In this document: piece by piece, positions 23,761 through 35,244 of the stretch | How the letters are laid out: each line of letters begins with the position of its first letter | Numbering within the stretch: position 1 is the first letter of the stretch | Origin: Rubrivivax sp. | GTDB taxonomy: Bacteria > Pseudomonadota > Gammaproteobacteria > Burkholderiales > Burkholderiaceae_C | Length of the DNA stretch: 57,479 nucleotides | Direction of reading: 5' to 3' | NCBI GenBank assembly: GCA_016789955.1 | Contig: JAEUPB010000077.1 | Location: forward strand, 1 to 57,479 | Program-made: the position numbers and the translations under genes | Notes under the pieces: model-generated | The model's input: only the letters and a program-made list of their open reading frames with translations | What the model was told of the DNA's origin: nothing | Database searches by the model: none

Positions 23761-24543
23761 TCAGCTGGGCCGGCTCACCGTGCTGAGCGACACCCCGCCA
23801 TCGACGACCAGCGTCTCGCCCACCACGTAGTCGCCGGCCCGCGAGGCCAGGTAGATGGCCGCGCCGGCCATGTCTTCCGCCGTGCCGATGCGCTGCGCCG
23901 GGATGCGGCGGGCCACTTCGTCGCCATGGTCGCGCGCGGCGCGGTTCATGTCGGACGCGAAGGCCCCCGGCGCGATGGCGCTGACGACGATGCGATCCTC
24001 GATCAGGCGCAGCGACATGCGCCGCGTCAGGTGGATCAGCCCGGCCTTGCTGGCGGCATAGCTGTAGGTCTCGAGCGGATTCACCGCGATGCCGTCGATC
24101 GAGGCGACGTGGATCACCTTGGCCGGCCGGGCCGCGCTGGCGGCGGCCTTCAGTGCGCCGTGCAGCGCCTGGGTCAGGAAGAACGGGGCCTTCAGGTTGA
24201 GGTCGACCACCTTGTCCCAGCCGTGCTCGGGGAACCCGTCGAACGGCGCACCCCACGCGGCGCCGGCGTTGTTGACGAGGATGTCCAGGCGCGGTTCGCG
24301 CGCCGTGAAGGCGGCTGCCAGCGCCTGCGCGCCGGCGAGCGTGGACACGTCGGCCGGCAGCGACGTGCAGGGCCCGATCGCCGACAGCTCGGCCGCCGCG
24401 CGGTCGCAGGCCTCGGCCTTGCGCGCCGAGATGCAGACCCGCGCGCCTTGGCGCAGGAAGCCCTCGGCGATCATGCGGCCGATGCCGCGCGACCCGCCGG
24501 TGATCAGCGCGACACGGCCTTCGAGGGAGAACAGCGAGCTCAT
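23761..24543 (-). CDS. short-chain dehydrogenase/reductase
   Basis: 260 residues of classical SDR type: TGGSRGIG (NAD(P)-binding glycine motif) near residue 15, NNAG near 93, catalytic Ser in VASIDG and YSYAASK (Tyr-x3-Lys). The C-terminal AIAPGAFASDM is typical of 3-oxoacyl/gluconate-type reductases. Substrate unknown. Start at 24543 is the Met directly before the conserved first strand. Confidence 0.88.
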   Translation of the reverse strand: MSSLFSLEGRVALITGGSRGIGRMIAEGFLRQGARVCISARKAEACDRAAAELSAIGPCTSLPADVSTLAGAQALAAAFTAREPRLDILVNNAGAAWGAPFDGFPEHGWDKVVDLNLKAPFFLTQALHGALKAAASAARPAKVIHVASIDGIAVNPLETYSYAASKAGLIHLTRRMSLRLIEDRIVVSAIAPGAFASDMNRAARDHGDEVARRIPAQRIGTAEDMAGAAIYLASRAGDYVVGETLVVDGGVSLSTVSRPS

Positions 24544-24684
24544 GGGTGCTTCATCATGACATCGCCAGCCATGGGAGTTCCTTCGCCGGTGGATCGCCCG
24601 GGCGCGCGGGCGGGAAGGTGTGCGCCGACGTGGATTCTGGTGCAGCGCACGCCCGGCGAAGGCGGTGCCGGATACGATGACCGG

Positions 24685-25611
24685 ATGTGCTACTCGGCCC
24701 AGATCCAGGCGGCCTACAACCGCTTCGTGCGCCAGTTCGGCGCGGTGCTGAGCGTGCGCGACTTCCATGAGCTGTTCCGCCGCCGCGCCGAGGAAGGGCT
24801 GGCGGCCCGCGTCCCGCGCGCGATCGAGCTGCTGTTCCTGCAGCCCGAGACCGAAGGCCATGCGCAGATCGCGCCGCTGATCGAGGCCTGGTCGGCCTCG
24901 GAGGCGGCGCGGCTCGAGCAGGAGCTGTTCAAGCAGCGTCGCCGCCTGGCCGACGCCGAGCGCGCGCTGCAGGTGAAGACCACCAAGGCCGCCACCGAGA
25001 GCCGCCGCATCGCCACCGACAAGGTCGCGTGGATCCTCGACAAGCTCGCCGCGCTGAAGCGCACCGTGCCGGTGGCCGACGACGAGCGCATCTACCCCGG
25101 CTGGTATGCGCCGGTGATGGTGCGCGAGGGCGGCGCGAGGATCATCAAGCCGATGCGCTACCAGTGCCGCCCGGCGGGCAAGCCGGCCTCGCACGACCGC
25201 CAGTTCCCCGGCACCTACAACGCGCGCCGCGACAACCTCGAGGGGTACTGGCGCGGACAGTTCGGCCGCACGCACGGGCTGATGGTGGCGCATGCGTTCT
25301 TCGAGAACGTGCAGCGCGACGGCGCCAACGTCGTGCTCGAGTTCAGCCCGCGCCCGCAGCAGGACATGCTGGTGGCCTGCCTGTGGTCGCAATGGCGCGC
25401 ACCCGGCGAGGCGGAGCTGCTCTCGTTCGCCGCGATCACCGACGAGCCGCCGCCCGAGGTGGCGGCGGCCGGGCACGACCGCTGCATCGTGCCGATCAAG
25501 CCCGAGCATATCGACGCGTGGCTGGAGCCCGATGCCTCGGCGCTGCCCGCGCAGTACGCGATCCTCGACGACCGCGAGCGGCCGTACTACGAGCACCGGC
25601 TGGCGGCGTAG
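24685..25611 (+). CDS. SRAP-family protein (YedK/HMCES-like), long form
   Basis: 308 residues, against about 220 for YedK. SRAP proteins form a thiazolidine crosslink with abasic sites in single-stranded DNA through Cys2. Here Cys2 (MCYSAQ), the Asn-Ala-Arg motif (TYNARRDNLEG), a Glu in HAFFENV replacing the usual YEW segment, and the His-Arg-Pro-type region GHDRCIVPIKPEHIDAWL are recognisable. Residues about 65-120 are an inserted Arg/Lys/Glu-rich helix that looks like a coiled coil. ATG at 24685 is required because the initiator Met must be removed to expose Cys2. It is divergent from the SDR gene. Confidence 0.85.
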   Translation: MCYSAQIQAAYNRFVRQFGAVLSVRDFHELFRRRAEEGLAARVPRAIELLFLQPETEGHAQIAPLIEAWSASEAARLEQELFKQRRRLADAERALQVKTTKAATESRRIATDKVAWILDKLAALKRTVPVADDERIYPGWYAPVMVREGGARIIKPMRYQCRPAGKPASHDRQFPGTYNARRDNLEGYWRGQFGRTHGLMVAHAFFENVQRDGANVVLEFSPRPQQDMLVACLWSQWRAPGEAELLSFAAITDEPPPEVAAAGHDRCIVPIKPEHIDAWLEPDASALPAQYAILDDRERPYYEHRLAA

Positions 25612-25655
25612 AGCGGCACGTGCCGCCCCGGGCCGCCCCGGGCCGCACGTGCCGT

Positions 25656-27866
25656 TCAGCGCCGCGGCCGGGGCTGCGTCTTGCGCGGTGCCGGCTTGCG
25701 GCTGCGCGACGACTTGGCCGCGCGTGCGGCGACCTTGGCGGCGCGGTCGGTCTCGCGCACGTTGGCCAGCTCCTCGGTGGCGCTGCCCGCCGGCGCGCGC
25801 GTGCCGGCATTGCGGCCTCGTTCGAGCAGCCGCTCGCCCTCGCCTTCGCGCACCATGCGGAAGTCGATGCGGCGGCCGTCGAGATCGACGCGCATCACCT
25901 GCACGCGCACGCGGGTGCCCACGGCATAGCGCACGCCGGTGCGTTCGCCACGCAGCTCCTGGCGTGCCTCGTCGAAGCGGTAGTACTCCCCACCGAGCTC
26001 GGTGATGTGCACGAGGCCCTCGACGTAGAGCGCGTCCAGCGTGACGAAGAGGCCGAAACTGGTGGCCGCGCTGACGGTGCCGCTGTACTCCTCGCCCAGG
26101 TGCTCGCGCATGTAGCGGCACTTGAGCCAGGCCTCGACGTCGCGCGAGGCGTCGTCGGCGCGGCGTTCGTTGACGCTGCAGTGCACGCCGGCGGCTTCCC
26201 ACCACGCGATCTCCTGCGAGGCGGGCTTCATCGTGCGCGCGGCCGGTTTGCCGCCGCGGCGCAGTTCGGGCGTGCGCGTCTTCTCGCTGGGCGTGAGGTG
26301 GTAGCGTCTGCCGCCGATCAGCGCCTTGATCACCCGATGCACCAGCAGGTCGGGGTAGCGGCGGATCGGGCTCGTGAAGTGCGTGTACGCCGGGTAGGCC
26401 AGGCCGAAGTGACCCGAGTTGATCGCGGTGTAGATGGCCTGCTGCATCGAGCGCAGCAGCATCGTGTGGATCTGCGTGGCGTCGACGCGATCCTGCGTGG
26501 CCTGCGCGATGGCCTGGAACTCGCCGGGCGCGGGCTCGTCGCTGATGTGCAGGCCCAGGCCCAACGCCTTCAGGTACGCCTGCAGCGCGATGCGCTTCTC
26601 GGGCGTGGGCCCCTCGTGCACGCGGTACAGCGACGGGTGCTCGGCCTGCGCGATGAACTCGGCGGCGCAGACGTTGGCCGCGAGCATCGCCTCCTCGATG
26701 AGGCGGTGCGCGTCGTTGCGCGTGCGCGGCACGATCTTCTCGATGCGGCCGTTGTCGTCGCAGACGATCTGCGTCTCGGTGGTCTCGAAGTCCACCGCGC
26801 CGCGGCGCGAGCGCTGCTTCAGAAGCGCGCGGTAGACCTCGTGCAGGTGCACGAGGTGCGGCACCAGCTCGGCCCGCCGCACGGCCTCGGGCCCGCGCGT
26901 GTTGGCCAGTATCGCCGCCACCTCGGTGTAGGTGAAGCGCGCGTGCGAGCAGATCACCGCCGGGTAGAACTGGTACGCCGTGAGCTCGCCCTCGGCGTCG
27001 ACGACCATGTCGCAGACCATCGCGAGGCGGTCCACCTCGGGGTTCAGCGAGCACAGGCCGTTGGAGAGCTTCTCCGGCAGCATCGGGATCACGCGGCGCG
27101 GGAAGTACACCGACGTGGCGCGCTCGTAGGCGTCCTCATCGAGCGGCTCGCCGGGCTTCACGTAGTGGCTCACGTCGGCGATGGCAACGATGAGGCGCCA
27201 GCCGTCCGGCGCGGGCGCCTTGCCGCGGCCCTTGCGCGGCGGCACGTGGGGCTCGCAATACACGGCATCGTCGAAGTCGCGCGCGTCCTCGCCGTCGATG
27301 GTGACCAGCGGCACGTCGGTGAGGTCGACGCGGTGGCGGCGGTCGGTCTGGCGCAGCTTCTCGGGCAAGGCCGCGGCCTGCGCCAGCGTCTCGGGCGAGA
27401 AGCGGTGCGGCACCTCGTACTTGCGCACCGCGATCTCGATCTCCATGCCGGGGTCGTCGATCTCGCCGAGCACCTCGGCCACGCGGCCCACCGGCCGCGA
27501 ATGCAGCGACGGCGGCTCGGTGAGTTCCACCGACACCACCTGCCCCACCGCGGCGCTGGCGGTCGCGTTCTTGGGGATCAGGATGTCCTGGCCGAAGCGG
27601 CGGTCTTCCGGCGCCACGATCCACTGCCCGCCTTCGTGCAGCAGCCGGCCGATGATCGGCGTCTTGCGGCGCTCGAGGATGTCGAGCACGCGGCCTTCCG
27701 GGCGGCCCTTGCGGTCGTAGCGCAGGATGCGCACCTGCACGCGGTCGCGGTGCAGCACCGAGCGCATCTCCTGCGGCGCCAGGTAGATCGACGGCTCGCC
27801 TCCTTCACGCAGCACGAAGCCGTGGCCGTCACGGTGCCCCTCGACGATGCCCTCGAACTCGCCCAT
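25656..27866 (-). CDS. rnr: ribonuclease R lacking the N-terminal helix-turn-helix domain
   Basis: 736 residues. Processive 3'-5' exoribonuclease that degrades structured RNA. Order: cold-shock domains (1-150), RNB catalytic domain with IDGEDARDFDD (190-200, the metal-binding Asp cluster) through FTSPIRRYPDLLVHR, S1 domain (about 595-680) and a Lys/Arg-rich tail. The first residues correspond to the first cold-shock domain of E. coli RNase R, so the usual N-terminal winged-helix region of about 80 residues is absent. The upstream frame has no start codon before tRNA-Leu. Encoded divergently from that tRNA. Confidence 0.93.
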   Translation of the reverse strand: MGEFEGIVEGHRDGHGFVLREGGEPSIYLAPQEMRSVLHRDRVQVRILRYDRKGRPEGRVLDILERRKTPIIGRLLHEGGQWIVAPEDRRFGQDILIPKNATASAAVGQVVSVELTEPPSLHSRPVGRVAEVLGEIDDPGMEIEIAVRKYEVPHRFSPETLAQAAALPEKLRQTDRRHRVDLTDVPLVTIDGEDARDFDDAVYCEPHVPPRKGRGKAPAPDGWRLIVAIADVSHYVKPGEPLDEDAYERATSVYFPRRVIPMLPEKLSNGLCSLNPEVDRLAMVCDMVVDAEGELTAYQFYPAVICSHARFTYTEVAAILANTRGPEAVRRAELVPHLVHLHEVYRALLKQRSRRGAVDFETTETQIVCDDNGRIEKIVPRTRNDAHRLIEEAMLAANVCAAEFIAQAEHPSLYRVHEGPTPEKRIALQAYLKALGLGLHISDEPAPGEFQAIAQATQDRVDATQIHTMLLRSMQQAIYTAINSGHFGLAYPAYTHFTSPIRRYPDLLVHRVIKALIGGRRYHLTPSEKTRTPELRRGGKPAARTMKPASQEIAWWEAAGVHCSVNERRADDASRDVEAWLKCRYMREHLGEEYSGTVSAATSFGLFVTLDALYVEGLVHITELGGEYYRFDEARQELRGERTGVRYAVGTRVRVQVMRVDLDGRRIDFRMVREGEGERLLERGRNAGTRAPAGSATEELANVRETDRAAKVAARAAKSSRSRKPAPRKTQPRPRR

Positions 27867-27919
27867 CAGGGCGGTGCCGTGGCCGGCCGGCAGGGCCGGG
27901 ATCGCGTGTTCTTTGATGG

Positions 27920-27925
27920 TATATT
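27920..27925 (+). promoter_or_regulatory. -10 element before tRNA-Leu
   Basis: TATATT lies 16 bases upstream of the tRNA, at the right distance for the tRNA promoter; no clear -35 is visible. The reverse strand of the same stretch (ATATACC) could serve RNase R. Confidence 0.4.
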
Positions 27926-27941
27926 CCTTGGTTCCTGAAGC

Positions 27942-28026
<85 letters not shown>

Positions 28027-28032
28027 CATCCG

Positions 28033-28057
28033 AAAGGGCCGGCACTGCCGGCCCTTT
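28033..28057. terminator. hairpin terminator after tRNA-Leu, copy 1
   Basis: AAAGGGCCGGC and GCCGGCCCTTT form a perfect 11-bp stem around a 3-base loop, followed by TTTCCCATTT. Symmetry allows it to act in both directions. Confidence 0.75.
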
Positions 28058-28183
28058 CCCATTTCGGGGTGCCCGGAAGGCGAGTCCATTGTGGACTCGC
28101 CGCAGAGGACTCGAAAGGCCCGGCCTGCAAGCCGGGCCGGGGTCTCGGAACGTGACCGAGTCCTCCTCTGGGCACCACATCCG

Positions 28184-28208
28184 AAAGGGCCGGCACTGCC
28201 GGCCCTTT
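28184..28208. terminator. hairpin terminator, copy 2
   Basis: Same 11-bp stem as copy 1, followed by TTTCCCCTTTT. It lies 16 bases beyond the stop of the minus-strand phosphoribosyltransferase gene and may end that operon as well. Confidence 0.7.
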
Positions 28209-28224
28209 CCCCTTTTCGGCTCGC

Positions 28225-28746
28225 TCAGACTTCGAACTTCTGCGCCAACCCGTCGGGGCGCAAGGTGTCGTAGTCCTCGAAAGGCTGGTGGATCCACGGG
28301 CTCGTGGGCAGCGTCTCGACGTGGTAGTCGGGCACGTAGGTCGACACACCCTTGACCCAGATCACCGCGGCGCGCAGCTCGCGGATCGACGGCATGCCGC
28401 GCAGGCGGTCGACCACGGCGCGCAGCGTGTGGCCGGTATCGGCGAGATCGTCGACCAGCAGCACGCGGCCGGCCAGTTCGCCCTTGGGCATGGTGATGTA
28501 CTTGGCCAGGTCGAGCCGGCCCTGGATCGTGCCCGCCTCGGCCCGGTACGAGCTGGTGGACATGATCGCCAGCGGCTTGTCGAACACCCGCGAGAGCACG
28601 TCGCCCGGCCGCATGCCGCCGCGCGCCAGGCACAGGATCTGGTCGAACTCCCAGCCCGAGTTGTGCACCTTCAGCGCCAGCCGCTCGATCAGGCGGTGGT
28701 ACTCGTCCCAGGAGACATACAGGTGTTTGCCGTCGTCGGTGAGCAT
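28225..28746 (-). CDS. phosphoribosyltransferase (xanthine-guanine type or related)
   Basis: 173 residues, type I PRTase fold. The PRPP-binding motif VLLVDDLADTGHTL and ILCLARGGMRPGDVLSR with STSSYRAE resemble bacterial Gpt/hypoxanthine phosphoribosyltransferases that salvage purine bases. Position directly after purA (56-base gap, same strand) agrees with purine salvage. It is the last gene of the hfq-to-purA operon direction and is followed by terminator copy 2. Confidence 0.85.
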   Translation of the reverse strand: MLTDDGKHLYVSWDEYHRLIERLALKVHNSGWEFDQILCLARGGMRPGDVLSRVFDKPLAIMSTSSYRAEAGTIQGRLDLAKYITMPKGELAGRVLLVDDLADTGHTLRAVVDRLRGMPSIRELRAAVIWVKGVSTYVPDYHVETLPTSPWIHQPFEDYDTLRPDGLAQKFEV

Positions 28747-28802
28747 CGTCGGGGATCTCCTCGGAAGGGATGTCGCGCGTCGGTCGTGGGCCCGATGCGT
28801 CG

Positions 28803-31348
<2,546 letters not shown>

Positions 31349-31433
31349 CATGCAAAAAGCACCGGGAGTTGAAGGCGGCATTGTAGGCGCCGCCCAGGGG
31401 CGCGACCCCCCTTTGCAGGCCTGCGCGCGGCCC

Positions 31434-31619
31434 TCAGCGCCAGAGCAGGAGGAGCACCCCGCCGAGACCGATCGAGGCCAGCCCGATGAAGCGGATCTGG
31501 CCGTCGCTCAGCTGCATCACGCGGGCGAAAATCCGCCGCCAGCCGCCGGGGTTCAGCAGGGGCAGCAGCCCCTCGAACACCAGCATCAGCGCCAGCGCGC
31601 CCAGCAGCGTGTCCGACAC
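31434..31619 (-). CDS. DUF2065 small membrane protein
   Basis: 61 residues with two membrane segments, [18 protein letters not shown] and the C-terminal [19 protein letters not shown] start at 31619, four bases after the hflC stop, so it is translationally linked to hflKC. This small protein sits between hflC and hisZ in many betaproteobacteria; its function is unknown, though a role with the HflKC membrane complex is plausible from conserved position. Confidence 0.85.
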   Translation of the reverse strand: MSDTLLGALALMLVFEGLLPLLNPGGWRRIFARVMQLSDGQIRFIGLASIGLGGVLLLLWR

Positions 31620-31623
31620 CGGG

Positions 31624-32538
31624 CTACTTGCGCGCACCCGTGGCTGCAGGCGCAGCGCCGGCCGCGGCACCCGGCCCGCCGCTGCGCATCGCGCGGAAGA
31701 ACTCGTTGCCCGGGTCGAGAACCATCACGTCGGTGCGGCTGCGGAAGGTGACGCGATAGGCCTCGAGGCTGCGATAGAACTGCGCGAACTGCGGATCGCG
31801 CCCGAACGCCTCGGCATACATCGCCGATGCCTTCGCGTCGCCCTCGCCCTTGACCTTCTGCGCCTCGCGGTAGGCCTCGGCGATGATCACCTCGCGCTGC
31901 TTGTCGGCATCGGCGCGGATGCGCTCGGCCTCGGCCGCACCCTGCGCACGCAGCTCGTTGGCGACCTGCTTGCGCTCCGACTCCATGCGGCGGTAGACCG
32001 AGTCGGTGATGTCGGCGACGAAGTCGACCTTCTTGATGCGCACGTCGATGATGTCGATGCCGAAGGCCTTGGCCTCGTCGGCCAGCCGCGCGCGCACGTC
32101 GTTCATCACCTTCTCGCGCTCAACCGCCAGCACGCCGCGCACCGTGCGCTTGGTGATCTCCTCGTTGAACGCGGCCTGCACCACGGGGCTCAGGCGGCTC
32201 TCGAGGTTGCGGAAGTCGGCGCCGTTGTTGCGGATGAACTGGCGCGGTTCGGTGATGCGCCACTTCACGAGCCAGTCGATGACCAGGCTCTTCTTCTCCG
32301 CGGTGAAGATGGGGCGGGTCTCGGGGCTGTCGAGCGTCTGCACGCGCTTGTCCAGGAACACGACGTTCTGGAATGGCGGCGGCAGCTTGAACTTCAGGCC
32401 CGGCTCGGTGATGACCTCCTTGATCTCGCCGAGCGCGTAGATCACGGCCACCTGCCGCTGGTCGACCACGAACAGCGTGGAGGCCACGGCCATCAGCGCG
32501 ATCAGCGCGCTGACGAGGATGAGTCCGATGCGATTCAT
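31624..32538 (-). CDS. hflC: HflC, SPFH-domain subunit of the HflKC complex
   Basis: 304 residues. An N-terminal membrane anchor (3-25), then an SPFH/band-7 domain and the coiled-coil with FGIDIIDVRIKKVDF and ERKQVANELRAQGAAEAERIRADAD. HflK and HflC form a cage around FtsH in the inner membrane and modulate its proteolysis. One base separates it from the hflK stop. The C-terminal Ala/Gly-rich extension is lineage-specific. Confidence 0.96.
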   Translation of the reverse strand: MNRIGLILVSALIALMAVASTLFVVDQRQVAVIYALGEIKEVITEPGLKFKLPPPFQNVVFLDKRVQTLDSPETRPIFTAEKKSLVIDWLVKWRITEPRQFIRNNGADFRNLESRLSPVVQAAFNEEITKRTVRGVLAVEREKVMNDVRARLADEAKAFGIDIIDVRIKKVDFVADITDSVYRRMESERKQVANELRAQGAAEAERIRADADKQREVIIAEAYREAQKVKGEGDAKASAMYAEAFGRDPQFAQFYRSLEAYRVTFRSRTDVMVLDPGNEFFRAMRSGGPGAAAGAAPAATGARK

Positions 32539-32539
32539 C

Positions 32540-33745
32540 TCATCGCCCCTCGCGGTCGCGCGAGCGCCCGCCGTCGCGCGAGCGCACGTCGGTCGACGGC
32601 GCCGAGGGCACCACTGGTTCCGGGGCCGCCGGCGCGGCGGCGGGGGTCTGTCCCGTGCCGCCGCCCTGCAGCAGCCGCTCCAGCGGCAGGTACAGCAGGT
32701 TGGAGCCGGCGCGGCTGTCGATCAGCATCTTGGTCACGTTGCCGTACACCTGCTGCATGGTCTCGAGGTACATGCGGTCACGCGTGACCGCCGGGGCCTT
32801 CTGGTATTCGGTCAGCACCGAGCGGAAGCGGGCGGCGTCACCTTCCGCCTGCGCCACCACGCGCGAGCTGTAGCCCTCGGCCTCCTCGCGCAGTCGGGAG
32901 GCCGTGCCGCGAGCCTTGGGGATGATGTCGCTCGCGTAGGCCTGACCCTCGTTCTTGAAACGATCGCGGTCGGCGCTCGCCTTCACCGCGTCGTTGAACG
33001 CGGCCTGCACCGAGTCGGGCACCTGCACGTTCTGCACGTTCACGTTGGCGATCAGGATGCCGGTGCGCAGGCGATCGAGCTGGGTCTGCACGCTCTTGCC
33101 GAGTTCGATGGCGATGGCGTCCCGCTGTTCGTAGAGCACCAGGTCGACGCGGCTGCGGCCGACGATCTCGCGCACCGCCGACTCGGCGGCCTGCACCACG
33201 GCCTCGTCCGGGTTGCGATTCTCGAACAGGTAGGCCCGCGGGTCGTTCAGCCGGTACTGCACCGTGAAGCGGATGTCGACGATGTTCTCGTCCTGCGTGA
33301 GCATCGACGAGTCGCGCAGCCCGGTGGCCTGCACGACCGTGTTGCGGCCTACCTCCACCGAGCGCAGTTGCGTCACCGAGACGGTCTCGTGCGCCTGGAA
33401 CGGGTACGGGAATCGCCACTGGAAGCCGGCATCGACGGTGTGGCTGAACTTGCCGAAGCTCGTCACCACCGCCTGCTGGCCTTCCTGCACGATGAAGAAG
33501 CCGCTGCCCAGCCAGACCAGCACGACCACTCCGCCGATCAGCCCGGCGCCGATGCCGGCACTCTTCATGTCGGGCTGGAACGACGGCCCGCCGCCGCCAT
33601 TGCCCGGCGGGCGGTCCTGTCGCTGGCCCTTGCCGCCGAACAGGCCGCTGAGCTTGCGGTTGAAGTCGCGCCAGAGCTCGTCGAGATCGGGCGGGCCGTC
33701 GTTGCGGCCCTGGAGCATCGGCAGCAGCCGTCGTATCGGGTTCAT
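32540..33745 (-). CDS. hflK: HflK, SPFH-domain subunit of the HflKC complex
   Basis: 401 residues: a Gly/Arg/Gln-rich cytoplasmic N-terminus (about 1-60), a membrane helix (65-84), an SPFH domain beginning FIVQEGQQAVVTSFGKF, a coiled-coil region with AEGDAARFRSVL, and a disordered Pro/Arg-rich C-terminus. Partner of HflC in the FtsH-regulating complex. The ATG overlaps the hflX stop (ATGA). Confidence 0.96.
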   Translation of the reverse strand: MNPIRRLLPMLQGRNDGPPDLDELWRDFNRKLSGLFGGKGQRQDRPPGNGGGGPSFQPDMKSAGIGAGLIGGVVVLVWLGSGFFIVQEGQQAVVTSFGKFSHTVDAGFQWRFPYPFQAHETVSVTQLRSVEVGRNTVVQATGLRDSSMLTQDENIVDIRFTVQYRLNDPRAYLFENRNPDEAVVQAAESAVREIVGRSRVDLVLYEQRDAIAIELGKSVQTQLDRLRTGILIANVNVQNVQVPDSVQAAFNDAVKASADRDRFKNEGQAYASDIIPKARGTASRLREEAEGYSSRVVAQAEGDAARFRSVLTEYQKAPAVTRDRMYLETMQQVYGNVTKMLIDSRAGSNLLYLPLERLLQGGGTGQTPAAAPAAPEPVVPSAPSTDVRSRDGGRSRDREGR

Positions 33746-34992
33746 GCAGTCCCTGTTGTTGGGGTGGTGTAGCGGGCAATCAAGTGGCGCAGCGGATCGA
33801 GGCCCTCGCCTCGGGCTGCGCTGAGGAACACCCGCGGGCGGCGCACGCCGGGGTGCGCCTCGATCCAGTCGACCGCCTCGCGCGGCCGTGCGCTCTCGTC
33901 GAGCAGGTCGACCTTGTTGTGCACGAGGATCTGCGGGATGTCCCCGGCGCCGATCTCCTCCAGCACGCGGTCGACCTCCTGCTGCTGCTCGGCCTGCGCA
34001 GGGCTGGCGGCATCGATGACGTGCAGCAGCAGGTCGGCGTCGGCGGCTTCCTGCAGCGTGGCCTCGAAGGCTTCGACGAGCTTGTGCGGCAGGTCGCGGA
34101 TGAAGCCGACCGTGTCGGACAGCACCACGCTGCGCTCCGCCTGTTCGAGCCACATCGAGCGCGTGGTGGTGTCCAGCGTGGCGAAGAGCTGGTCGGCGGC
34201 ATAGGCCCGCGCCTTCACCAGACCGTTGAACAGCGTCGACTTGCCGGCGTTGGTATAGCCCACCAGCGAGACGCGGAACGAGCCGCTCTTCTGCCGCGCG
34301 CGGCGTTGCGTGCCGCGCTGGCGCTTGACCTTCTCGAGCCGCTGCTTCACCGACTTGATGCGCTCGCCGATCATGCGCCGGTCCAACTCGATCTGCGCCT
34401 CGCCGGGGCCGCCACGCGTGCCGATGCCGCCGCGCTGGCGCTCCAGGTGCGACCAGCGGCGCACCAGCCGCGTGGCGAGGTACTGCAGCTGCGCGAGTTC
34501 GACCTGCAGCTTGCCCTCGTGGCTCTGCGCTCGCTGCGCGAAGATGTCGAGGATCACCGCGGTGCGATCGGCCACCGGCACGCCGAGGTGGCGCTCGAGG
34601 TTGCGCTGCTGCGCCGGCGACAGCGCCTGATCGAAGATGACACCGGCGGCCTCGTGCGCCTGCACCAGCAGCCTGATCTCGTCGGCCTTGCCGCTGCCGA
34701 CGAACAGCGCCGGATCGGGCGCCTTGCGCCGCGCGGTGACGCGCGCGACCGCGACGTCGCCGGCGGTGGAGGCCAGCAACGCCAGTTCATCCAGCGAAGG
34801 ATCGAATGACGCGCCCTGCCCGAGGTCGACGCCCACGAGCACGGCACGGGTCAGGCCACCGTCGGGCGGCGAGACCGAGGTTGCAGCGGAGCTCAAGACG
34901 GTGTTGGGGGGCGGCGTGGGGGCGGGAGTCAGCGGGAGGGTCGACCGCCGATCAGGTCGGCTCGGCCTCGCCGGGATGGAAGTTGACCGCAC
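33742..34992 (-). CDS. hflX: HflX, ribosome-associated GTPase
   Basis: 416 residues with this start. N-terminal HflX domain (LVGVDLGQ...[13 protein letters not shown]), a helical linker with the glycine-rich [19 protein letters not shown], and a GTPase domain with G1 [10 protein letters not shown]3 DTVGF and G4 NKVD. HflX splits stalled or heat-damaged ribosomes. The start is uncertain: GTG 34992 overlaps hfq by 41 bases and gives an unconserved Pro/Ser-rich leader, whereas TTG at 34896 would begin just before the domain; neither has a clear Shine-Dalgarno. Confidence 0.93.
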   Translation of the reverse strand: MRSTSIPARPSRPDRRSTLPLTPAPTPPPNTVLSSAATSVSPPDGGLTRAVLVGVDLGQGASFDPSLDELALLASTAGDVAVARVTARRKAPDPALFVGSGKADEIRLLVQAHEAAGVIFDQALSPAQQRNLERHLGVPVADRTAVILDIFAQRAQSHEGKLQVELAQLQYLATRLVRRWSHLERQRGGIGTRGGPGEAQIELDRRMIGERIKSVKQRLEKVKRQRGTQRRARQKSGSFRVSLVGYTNAGKSTLFNGLVKARAYAADQLFATLDTTTRSMWLEQAERSVVLSDTVGFIRDLPHKLVEAFEATLQEAADADLLLHVIDAASPAQAEQQQEVDRVLEEIGAGDIPQILVHNKVDLLDESARPREAVDWIEAHPGVRRPRVFLSAARGEGLDPLRHLIARYTTPTTGTA

Positions 34993-35191
34993 GGCCAGGT
35001 ACGACCGTGGAGATGGCGTGCTTGTAGACCATCTGCGTGACCGTGTTGCGCAGCAGTACGACGTATTGGTCGAACGATTCGATCTGACCCTGCAGCTTGA
35101 TGCCGTTGACGAGATAGATCGAAACCGGGACGTGCTCCTTGCGCAGCAGGTTCAGGAAAGGATCTTGGAGGAGTTGACCTTTGTTGCTCAC
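34952..35191 (-). CDS. hfq: RNA chaperone Hfq
   Basis: 79 residues, standard length. The Sm1 motif [26 protein letters not shown] and Sm2 YKHAIS are complete, with the proximal-face residues intact; the C-terminal tail is short. Forms the hexamer that pairs small RNAs with mRNAs. GTG start at 35191 with CGGAG seven bases upstream. It lies between der and hflX in the usual order. Confidence 0.97.
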   Translation of the reverse strand: MSNKGQLLQDPFLNLLRKEHVPVSIYLVNGIKLQGQIESFDQYVVLLRNTVTQMVYKHAISTVVPGRAVNFHPGEAEPT

Positions 35192-35244
35192 GATATGCTC
35201 CGTGATGGACGATGTTCCCCACCTTATCACAGGGGCCGGAAACG

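Noticed and set aside
28071-28178. A second complete tRNA ending in the duplicated CCA segment
   Set aside because: The acceptor stem can pair, but no D arm or anticodon arm is found and the T stem is broken (CGTGA opposite CTCCT). It is a partial duplicate.
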